Assembly (NCBI GenBank): GCA_026008535.1
Contig: BRKX01000003.1
Location: 63,265,001 to 63,329,000, forward strand
DNA length: 64,000 bases
From: Perilla frutescens
Taxonomy: Eukaryota > Streptophyta > Magnoliopsida > Lamiales > Lamiaceae
Direction: 5' to 3'
The notes beneath the pieces are model-generated. The model was not told the DNA's origin and made no database searches. It saw nothing but the letters and a program-made list of their open reading frames with translations. Shown piece by piece: positions 56,450 to 64,000 of this stretch (positions within the stretch are counted from its first letter, which is position 1; the number at the start of each line of letters is the position of its first letter). The position numbers and the translations under genes are program-made.

Positions 56450-57200
56450 TTATCGTGGCTATTAGAATTAATCGAGGCTATTTTAGAATTAATGGAGGCT
56501 TTTTTTAGAATTAATCGAGACTATTTTAAATATAATCGAGGCATTTTTTAGAAGTAATCTAGGATATTTTTTAGAATTAATCGAGGCTATTATAATTAAT
56601 CGAGGTTAATTTAAATATAATGGAGGAATAATTTAAATTAATCGAGGCTTAGTTTAAATTTATAGATGCTCCTTTAAATTAATCGATGCTCATTGTAAAA
56701 GTAATCGAGGCTATTAGAGTTAATCGATGCATTTTTTAGAATTAATCGAGGCTATTAGAATTAATCGGGGCTATTTTAAATTTAATCGAGGTTCCTTAAA
56801 ATTAATCGAGGCTTGTTTTAGAAATAATGGTGGCTATTTGAACTATTAATCGATGCTATTAATCGATGATAATCCATGCTAATTTTTAACTTAATTGTGG
56901 CTATTTTAAATTATTATAATTAATGGATGACTATTTACTCGAGGATAATTATTTAACTTAATCATGACTATTTGAATTAATATAATCAAACGATGCTATT
57001 TTAACTTAATCGATAGATGGGATTAATATAATTAATTGATGCTATTTTAACTTAATCGAGGCATGAAATTAATATAATTAATCGATGCTATTTTAACTTA
57101 ATCGAGGCATATAATTAATAGAGTTAATCGATGCTATTTGAACTATTAATCGTGGCCTCTTTTTAAATTTAATCGATGCTATTTGAACTTCTATTATTTT
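56450..57200. repeat. AATCGAGG word array, right arm
   Basis: Repeats of TTAATCGAGGCTATTTTA type are in the opposite orientation to the left arm, grading into AATCGATGCTATTT versions from about 56870 onward. Confidence 0.9.
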
Positions 57201-57339
57201 ATTCATGTTTTTAGTTCATGCTATTTGAACTTCTATTATTTTATTCAAGTTTTTAGTTCAATTTTATTTAATCGCTTTAGTAATTGCTCTAGTTAGTATA
57301 ATCCTAGATGTTACACTTAGACAAATTTTCTTATTTTCA

Positions 57340-57450
57340 CCTAGGATTCTAGGTTTAGGTTTTAGGGTTTAATAGGTTTTAGGTTTTAGGGGTTAGGATT
57401 TTAGGGTTTAGGGTTTTACAGGGTTTAGGGTTTAGGGTTTAATAGGGTTT
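57340..57450 (+). repeat. Degenerate telomere-like TTTAGGG tract
   Basis: About a dozen TTTAGGG or related words lie in roughly 110 bases, with irregular spacing (TTTTAGG and TTTAGGGTTTAATAGG variants). It is the plant telomere word but too irregular and short for a true telomere. It mirrors CCCTAAA-like words at 55383-55402. Confidence 0.75.
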
Positions 57451-57493
57451 AGAGTTAAATCGTGATCTCATGTAGCATTGTTTATAAATTGCA

Positions 57494-57531
57494 GATGGTT
57501 AGACATCCCATTATTGTACGACACAGCGGAT
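57494..57531 (+). pseudogene. Possible transposase start exon truncated by element F
   Basis: ATG 57494 opens MVRHPIIVRHSG and is cut by the LTR of F at 57532. The ATG follows an acceptor-like TTGCAG. The PIxVRHxG pattern recalls the N-terminus of some Mutator-like transposases. With only twelve codons the assignment is weak. Confidence 0.3.
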
Positions 57532-58019
57532 TGTTAGGAAAAACTATCAAGGAACCCCTATATCAGATTTTGATGAGATGTCAAAATTATTTATGAAAAA
57601 CTGACTAAAATTCAAGTTGTAGATCGGAGCTGATCAATCCAGCGCATCATCAAAAAAGAACTCAAGCAAATTCAAAGTCAACCAATCAAGAGTATGGTCT
57701 GCAAGCTGAAGGATATGTCATCCAGTCAAAAGTCAACTGAACTGAGAATTCAAGAAGTCGAATCAGTTGAATCAAACTGACAACTAAGTCAGCTGAGCTG
57801 AGGGAGAAAAGAGTTGACTAAAGACTGAAGAAACTGATAAAACATTAGTTCAAGCAAGAGATTGGAAGTATCCAACTGATGGCCAAACTGAAGTAAACAA
57901 GACAGATCAACTGAAGACCAGAACTGTAGACAGCCAGCTTCTGATTAGTCAAGCTAACAATAAAGCTCAAGCGAAATCAGTGAAGCTGACAAGATAGCCA
58001 AGAACTTGAGATCAGTCGA

Positions 58020-58270
58020 ACTGGAGAAACAAGCTCAGAACTGCCAACTGGAGCAATAGCCAAACTCAGCAGACAAGCTCAGCTGACGAGATCAGAACTG
58101 CCAACTGGAACAATAGCCAAACTCAACTGACAAGCTCAACTGACGAGCTCAAAACTGCCAACTGGAGTAATAGTCATACTCAGGTGTGAAGCTCAGAACT
58201 GCCAACTAGAGCAATAACAAAACTGAGCTGACAAGACCAGAACTGCCAACTGGAATACAAAACTGCCAAG
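58020..58270 (+). repeat. Tandem repeats in LTR of element F (57- and 44-bp periods)
   Basis: The core AACTGCCAACTGG with a following AGCAATAGCCAAACTC recurs with starts at 58039, 58096, 58153, 58197 and 58241. The spacings are 57, 57, 44 and 44 bases. A sixth partial core (AACTGCCAAG) is at 58261. They lie upstream of the TATA box, where enhancer-like repeats are common in LTRs. Confidence 0.9.
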
Positions 58271-58498
58271 AAAGCTGAAGCCAGGGAACCCTGGAGTTTA
58301 TTGCTCAAACCGCAGAATCTTGAAGCAAATGCTTCAACAAAGATCCTGGAATTAAATATCCAATGAAGATCGATTGGCAGAGTAACGGCTACTTGAACCA
58401 AAAGCTTCAAGCGATTATTAAAGACCATCTTCCATTAATGAGCCAACAGAGCCACCGATCAATGGACAATGGAACTCAACGGTCATAAAATCACTCCT

Positions 58499-58508
58499 CT
58501 ATAAAAAA
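58499..58508 (+). promoter_or_regulatory. TATA box in LTR of element F
   Basis: CTATAAAAAA lies about 970 bases into the LTR and 230 bases after the tandem repeats. It is the probable U3/R promoter. Confidence 0.5.
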
Positions 58509-59268
58509 CGAGTGAATCAGAGTTTAAAAAACTAACCAAGAGAGCCGAAAAGAATCCTTCGCCCTCACAACTTTCGCATATACAAGCAAGAGCTTTTCTT
58601 TCTCCCTCCCACTTAAGCTCAAGTTCAGCATTTGATAGAAACTGCGAGAGTCCAACTGAGAAGAAGAAATTCACAGAGTCAAGATAATCAGTCAGCTGTT
58701 GACAATCCAGCCAGGGCAGCCTTCTCAGTTTCAGCTATACAACGATCAACTACACAGCTCAATTGAAGGAGCACATCAGTTGATACCATCTGTTCAAGAC
58801 TAACCTCTTGAAGATTGAAAGAGATCTAAAACCTTGTAAAGACGACAATAGCACCTACCTTCCTAGCGAGCAGTTAGGGACTTCAAGTGTGAGCCATCGA
58901 CCCGCTGAGGTAGCGAGCAGTTACCAGGTTCAGCCAACTATCCTTCATAGTATAATTTGTAAAGAAACTCAAGTTATATAGTGAAGTTGCCCTTCTGCGG
59001 AAGAAAGAGAGGACGTAGAAGTTTGAGACTTCGAACCTCTATAAATTGCTTGTGTGTTGTACTATTTTGATTATTGCATATCTTTGAACTGCACACAATA
59101 TCACACAAGCTGCACTCAAATTGTCTTGACTATTCAATAAGTTTGTGCATAGATAAGTTTCACTAAGTGAGTCAAAGGGCCCTGTTATTCCGTAATTGAA
59201 GTAAAAAGTTTTAATCAGTTTATTCACCCCCTCTCTAAACTGATATCGACTCACCTGGGACCAACAAG

Positions 59269-59280
59269 TGATATCAGAGC
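59269..59280 (+). other. Primer binding site of element F
   Basis: TGATATCAGAGC starts two bases after the LTR. It matches the initiator tRNA-Met site TGGTATCAGAGC with one G-to-A change. Confidence 0.88.
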
Positions 59281-59354
59281 AGTTGATTCTAAGGATCAGA
59301 CGTTTCTGCAGATCAACTGAATTAGATCTACTTATCTGTGCTAACATTTCAGCT

Positions 59355-60430
59355 ATGGGAAACCATAAGCTACCTTTGTTTTCAGTTGAGAATTATGATA
59401 ACTGGAGCAGGAGAATGAAGGCTCATCTCTGCTCAATTCATGAGAATATGTAGGAAGTCATCGAAGATGGTCCAATCATCATCATGATGGACAATGATGC
59501 TCACATAGTTGATATCAATCAACCGGCAAGGATTCCAAAGCCAACTAATCTTCTCACCAGCGAAGAAAAGAAGCTAAAAAATCTAGAGTTCGTTGCTCAA
59601 GCCGCATTATTCCAAACTCTAGATGAAGACAGAATGAAGAACATAAAGAACTGCACAACTGCCAAGGAGATATGGGACCTACTAGCAGATCTATGCAAAG
59701 AGTCCAAAGCCATCAAAGGAAACAAGCTCCGACTAGCAGTCGACAGATATGAATCCTTCAAAATGCAGCCAGAGGAGTCCATCTCAAGCCTTGAAACCAG
59801 ATTTCTGGGCATCATCAGTGAGATGAACAACCTCGGGAGAAGTTATCCCAATTCTAAGATGAATTCCAAGATATTGGATAATCTTACTGAAGAATGGGAT
59901 ATGAAAGTGATAGCTACAAAGGAATCAAGAAATCTAAATAGCATCACTCGTAGGGAACTATTTAGCTCTCTCAAAGCTCATGAGTACAGTCTAAACCGAA
60001 AAAAAGAGGCATTTACATCGTCAGCTCAAGATGCAGCTTTCTACGGTGAAAGGAATCGGTTTAGAGACACTCGAGGAAGGAACAACTTTCGACCTAGGAG
60101 CTCACCAGCCAAAGAACATCAAGGCAGATCTTCAACTGAACGAAAAAGAGAAGCAACAGAAAAGAAGGAAAATCTAACTGATGACATCAATGATAAAATC
60201 CAATCAGTTACCAGGTTGCTAGAAAAGTTGAAGAGAGTTCGGGATAAACAATCAGTTCCACCTCAAACTGATGAAATCCCAAAAGATGAGAGAACTCATC
60301 AACCAGCTGAACGATCAGCTGAACAATTCAGGGGTGGCAACCGAAATCTTGGAGAATGCTTTCACTGCCACAAATAAGGACATTACAGATTTGAATGTCC
60401 AGAACTCCCTGAAGACAAAAAGGCCAAGGT
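59355..60430 (+). pseudogene. Element F gag
   Basis: It starts at ATG 59355 (MGNHKLPLFSVENYDNWSRR). A TAG at 59451-59453 replaces a usual tryptophan. The capsid core follows (EKKLKNLEFVAQAALFQTL, TAKEIWDLLADLCKES, LAVDRYESFKMQPEES, LDNLTEEWDMKVIATKE). A basic region (RNRFRDTRGRNNFRPRS) leads to the zinc knuckle CFHCHK*GHYRFEC, where a TAA at 60375-60377 sits inside the CCHC motif. The frame is otherwise open. Confidence 0.93.
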
Positions 60431-61724
60431 GAGGAGAAGCTTCTTCAAAAGGAAAGCAATGGTTGCAAATTATGAAAATGCCGTGCTAGACGATTCAGAC
60501 TATCCATCTGGAATTAATTCTGACGGCTATAGCTCAGACGATGAAGCGCTATTCTGCCTCATAGCTGACAATGATGAAGAGGTTAGTACAGCTGATTCTC
60601 AAACCTCTTTCTATCATATACATGAAGCAACTGTCTCTAGTAATGAACTTGATATGAAACTTATGATACTAGAAGACCAATTAGCTTCAATATCCTGCCT
60701 GCATGTTGAACTGAAAGATGAAACCAATGAACTAAGAAATAAGGTTAGGAAACTGAGCATTGATCATGAATGATTGAATTATCTTGAGTCTCAGTTTATA
60801 GAATTTGAGAAATTGAAATTGAGAACTGCTGATCTAGAGACTGAAAATCAAAAACTTAAGCAAGAGATCCATGAAAAAGAAAAAGTAACTCTGAAGTTCA
60901 AAAAGGGATCTCAAACTTTAGATGAGATATTAAATCATCAAAGAACTGGAACTAGCAGCTCAGGGCTAGGATATAGCAAGTTCACTGCCCTAGAAAAGGG
61001 AAAAGCAGTTGCCCAACCCAGTGATAAGGGAATCCTAAAAGGGTTCACTAGATCTCATGATCAGCTAGCTGAGTCAACTAAAGGAAAATGAATATTGAAA
61101 ACTCCCCAAACTCAGCCTAGACAATTTGGTCAGTTCTACAAAACAAAAACACCAGGTCAACTGAATCCCAATTTCCAGCCAAGACCATCAGTTCACTCAA
61201 GTCAATCCACTCGTTCAAAGCCTCCAGTTCAACAAAGGCCACCAGCTCAACATAGAATCTCGACAAGGCAAACTGATAGATCAGCCCTCTTTAGAAAGAA
61301 AAATCAGTTTGGATCTCAAGCCTATCCTACCAAGAAGTTCAATCAGAACACCTATAGGAGAGATCAAAGAAACTCGTTTGAACCCTACCATCACTATAAT
61401 GAGTACCTGGAATCCAGAAATGAGCCAAAAAGATTCAATCCAATAAACTGGAAACATACAAAGCACTGGTCTGATCACAGAACTCAAAGATCTCAAGACC
61501 AAAGCATTTTAGTTGAATTGTTTTATCCAACTAACTCTCAACGCAGGTATCACTCAACTGATTCAAATCAGAATAGAAGAGGTGAGAGAAAATCTAAACT
61601 GATCAGAAGATCCAAGTCAGTTGGATCTCTGAATGATAAGAAGCCAAAAGTTTGGCAAGTTTGGATTCCAAAGAACTTGATGTATCAACAAGGACCCGAT
61701 ATGAAACGGGTCCCTAAATGCTAA
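60431..61724 (+). pseudogene. Element F gag-protease linker
   Basis: An acidic stretch (SDYPSGINSDGYSSDDEALFC) is followed by coiled-coil-like sequence (LEDQLASISCLHVELKDETNELRNKV..LETENQKLKQEIHEKEK). Next is the SIRE-type motif SQTLDEILNHQRTG with GLGYSK, then a long basic, proline/glutamine/serine-rich segment (61100-61650) ending in RVPKC. In-frame stops occur at 60771-60773, 61089-61091 and 61722-61724. All segments share one frame. Confidence 0.85.
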
Positions 61725-62165
61725 TCCTTGTTTTTGCAGGACAAGAGCATCCTATCTATGAAGAAAGCCAAAGACATTTGGTATCTAGATAGTGGGTGCT
61801 CCAAGTACATGACCGGAGATAGAGAAGATCTCGACGGTTATGAAAAAGTCAAAGGTCCACTTGTCACATTTGGAGACAACTCCAAAAGTCGAACCATTGG
61901 AGAAGGGTTCGTGGTCAAAGGAAAAGTTGTGGTAAATAGAGTCTCCCACGTGGATAGACTAAAACACAAACTACTCAGCATCAGTCAGCTGTGCGACAGT
62001 GGCTACTCAGTTGACTTCACTAAAGACTCCTGCAGCATAAAAGACAAGTCAACTGGAGTAATTCTTCTTACTGGCATAAGAAGAGGCAACATGTACATTG
62101 TTGACTGGTCAACTGACTACTCAGAAGCTTGCTTTCTTTCATATGGATTTGTTTGGTCCAGTTAG
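61725..62165 (+). pseudogene. Element F protease-type region and damaged integrase N-terminus
   Basis: IWYLDSGCSKYMTGD (near 61780), VTFGDNSKSRTIGEG and KLLSISQLCDSGYSVDFTKDSC are present. The zinc-binding HHCC block that should follow is gone. A deletion near 62125 joins the NMYIVD region almost directly to the integrase core and shifts the frame. Confidence 0.88.
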
Positions 62166-62417
62166 ACCACAAACCCCAAAAGGAAAAAGATTCACTCTGG
62201 TAGTAGTTGATGATTTCTCAAGATATACATGGGTGGAATTCTTGAGGAGCAAAGATAAAACTTATGACAAGATAACGGCGCTGATCAGAAGGCTACAAAC
62301 TGAAAAGGAAAGACCAGTTCAAAGAATTCGCTCCGAAAATGGAACTGAATTTGTAAATCAGCGAATGATCAGCTTCCTTAACCAGCTTGGAATCACTCAT
62401 GAACACTCAGCTGCAAG
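62130..62417 (+). pseudogene. Element F integrase core, truncated
   Basis: It starts with FHMDLFGPVRPQTPKGKRFT and continues VVDDFSRYTWVEFL. The second acidic position reads RSENGTEF, so the usual Asp is Glu. It is cut after GITHEHSAA, before the third catalytic residue (Glu of NGVVERK). The next bases belong to another coding region. Confidence 0.88.
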
Positions 62418-64000
62418 AAGACTCCGATTCAGATGACAATCTCCCAATAAGCCAAATGTTGGGAAGCACAATTAAAGCTAAGCCACTGCGCCAAGTTCCT
62501 TGTGGATCATCTATTAATTCACCCGAAGAAGAGATTCCAACTAGGTCAGTTCAGTTTAAAGAAAGAACTGGCAAGTCGAAGAAAAAGCCCGTAGCAGTTC
62601 AATCAAAAGGGAAGAAGAAGAACTCAGGGCCTCCACCCCCTCCAAAACTGCCTCCTCACAATATCAAGGTGTTTGATGTAGCACCAATCGCAGGAGATGA
62701 TATTGTACCTGACAGGGGAATTCTGCCAAAGGACACAGGAGCCGAATTCTTCAGAACTGTGTGCCCCCCGATAGGAGAGACTGAAGAAAACATAAGAGCT
62801 CTATCAAGAGCTGAAATTGTCAAATGCTAGGCTAATGAACAAGTGCAGAAGTTCATCACTGAAAATTTTATTGAAGATGTGATTGGCACCGCTGCTATGT
62901 ATGCAGCTCTATCAAGGTATGTTTACTGGTACCTTTGGAGACATTACTTCAACTCCAGCCCATTTTCTTCTAACTGCCTTTCACGGGATGAGCTTCTAGA
63001 GAATGGAAGAAAGGTGGAGCATGCAATGGGCTGGACAGGAGACTCCTGAGCAAAATCCAGTCATCACCTTGAAGAGAATGCTTGCCATTCGTAGGAACCA
63101 CCCACACCCTGATCAGCAGACCCTGTTGAATTTGATGAATGATCTACTCAACTGGGCCAACATCAGACTGCCACCTCTACAAACTCAAGCTGAGCAGCAA
63201 CAATAGAAAAATCCTCAAGTTCAACAACATTGGTTGCTCAATGAACTGCTAAAACTCAAGTAGCAACAGCTTCGGGAGGTGCAGAATCAGTTCAACAAAG
63301 AAGCTTAAAGCTGTCAACAAGGGGCTGGAACTGCTGCAGCTTACAATCCAAGGCAAACTGTCATAGCATCCGTGGCTAGGCAGTTAACATTCGAAGAATC
63401 CCCTCAACCAGATCACATCATCATTGATCTTCTTGATGATTCCCCTAAGGTGCAAGCTGTTGACGAGCGAACAGCCAGCGATCTGGAGTTTGAAGAAATG
63501 CTAAAATCTCCTATCCTACCAGATCTTCCAAGTGATGAAGAGCCACAGAAGTCGACTGAAGAGACTGGACTTCCTGAGGAGTCAACTGAACCTCAAACTG
63601 CTCATCCCCAAGATACAACTCCAGAACCAGCTGAGTCTGACCAGCCAGCTGGACAGATTGCTCAAATAGATGAATAACCTGCCTATCAAGGTACACTAGC
63701 ACTAACTGTGTACTTTGATCCAGTTCAAAGGGCTCTTCAAACTGAAGCCCTAGCTGTTGCACCAGAAACTCCACCAGAGCCAAGCTATGATGAATCAATT
63801 AGTATAGAGAAAGCGGAACACTCCCACACAGTTCCTTGCGAGGAACTAATTGGAATTGAAGCAGGAGAGAGAGCGGATTCTAGAGCAGTTCAGTTTAATG
63901 CTCAGCCAAGCAGTTCAATAGTCCAGCTCCCTCCTTATTATGAAGAGCTGATCCAAACCCTGCAGCAACAGGTTAAACTGCACACTGAGTAGATCAAGCA
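62418..64000 (+). pseudogene. ORF3-like region of element F
   Basis: I do not recognise this region by domain. After the deletion junction it begins SDSDDNLPISQMLGSTIKAK, then KSKKKPVAVQSKGKKKNSGP, a probable nuclear localisation signal, and a proline run. Next is VFDVAPIAGDDIVPDRGILP (to stop 62828-62830) and a more hydrophobic part, FIEDVIGTAAMYAALSRYVY. After a frameshift near 63045 come ITLKRMLAIRRNHPHPDQQT, glutamine-rich sequence with stops at 63204-63206, 63260-63262 and 63306-63308, and a long acidic serine/proline tail. It sits where D and E carry ORF3 and has the same order (acidic, basic, folded, tail), but I find no FYANL/NWLP motif. It continues past the window edge. Confidence 0.5.

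Larger units (their letters stand above)
55385..57531 (+). mobile_element. Probable Mutator-like element fragment with AATCGAGG arrays
   Basis: The left half (55410-55860) has about twenty CCTCGATT words. From 55860 the orientation switches, and 56450-57200 has about twenty or more AATCGAGG/AATCGATG words. CCCTAAA-like words lie outside the left array (55383-55402) and TTTAGGG-like words outside the right one (57350-57450), again in mirror orientation. The array is followed by an intron-like end ATAAATTGCAG and ATGGTTAGACATCC, which encodes MVRHPIIVRHSG. This is like the start of some MULE transposases. Element F cuts it at 57531. The MULE call is an inference from a 12-codon start plus the array. 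Confidence 0.4.
57532..59266 (+). repeat. Element F 5' LTR
   Basis: Bounded by TGTTAGGAAA and ACCAACA. It is long for a copia LTR but normal for the SIRE group. It contains the tandem repeats at 58020-58270 and a TATA box at 58499-58508. There is no second copy in the window, so the limits rest on the LTR ends and the adjoining PBS. Confidence 0.85.
57532..64000 (+). mobile_element. Element F: SIRE-like Ty1/copia element, partial
   Basis: The 5' LTR is 57532-59266 (1,735 bp, TGTTAGGAAA to GGACCAACA). PBS, gag, zinc knuckle, linker, protease-type region, partial integrase and a long ORF3-like region follow. The integrase is cut at about 62418 and joined directly to ORF3, so RT and RNase H are missing. 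The element runs past the window end, so no TSD or 3' LTR is seen. The frame from 59268 to 62165 is constant apart from in-frame stops. Its whole sequence is unusually rich in AACTG/CAGTT. Confidence 0.9.

Noticed and set aside
55410..57200. CRISPR array or satellite DNA
   Set aside because: The words are only 8 bp, irregularly spaced, in two orientations, and in a plant transposon setting. There are no regular spacers and no fixed satellite period.
57340..57450. A true telomere or chromosome end
   Set aside because: The TTTAGGG words are irregular, cover only about 110 bases and are followed by a full LTR.

Overview
This is nuclear DNA of a flowering plant, probably a eudicot; the species cannot be named from sequence alone. 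It is AT-rich and almost wholly made of transposable elements. I find no intact host gene, no rRNA or tRNA gene and no CRISPR. Every coding remnant I recognise belongs to Ty3/gypsy (Tekay-like chromovirus, Tat/Ogre-like, Athila-like) or Ty1/copia (SIRE/Maximus-like) retrotransposons, or to DNA transposons (a CACTA element and a probable Mutator-like element).

Layout. Positions 1-3238 hold the 3' half of a minus-strand Tekay-like chromovirus (element A), including its partial 3' LTR. At about 3239 a plus-strand Tat-like polyprotein begins. It is the host for a series of later insertions and resumes at 32424, 37116 and 40243. Its RT is split at 3771 by an Athila-like element (B, 3772-32418). 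The 5' LTR of B is split at 5183 by a non-autonomous element with 3-kb LTRs (C, 5184-23496). The 5' LTR of C is split at 8015 by a minus-strand SIRE-like copia element (D, 8016-17291). This is a four-level nest, and each of the three junctions has a 5-bp target-site duplication (TSD): CACGC, TTACT and AGTTT. Further along, the same Tat element carries a 4.56-kb CACTA transposon (32549-37112, TSD TTG), a 1.31-kb minus-strand solo LTR (38928-40237, TSD CAGTC) and a decayed SIRE-like copia element (E, 40934-48529). At four of these sites (B, CACTA, solo LTR and the nested set as a whole) the Tat reading frame resumes correctly if one TSD copy is kept.

From 48530 to 57531 there are LTR fragments and AT-rich DNA, then a striking array of AATCGAGG/CCTCGATT words that switches strand. 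The array leads into what may be the first coding exon of a Mutator-like transposase. That exon is cut by a third SIRE-like copia element (F, 57532 to beyond the window end) with a 1.7-kb LTR.

How the genes work together: D, E and F have the copia order gag-protease-integrase-(RT-RNase H)-ORF3, and D and E share a related ORF3 downstream of pol. E and F have both lost the RT-RNase H block but keep gag, integrase and ORF3 remnants. D is the best-preserved autonomous-type copy: its gag-pol is a single reading frame broken by in-frame stops. C has no pol; its polypurine tract resembles that of the chromovirus A, so an A-like element may have mobilised it. The points most worth following up are the AATCGAGG array, the family-specific short-word enrichments in B and F, the three bulged hairpins near the 3' end of B, the lone ORF of C, and gene-like sequence inside the CACTA element.
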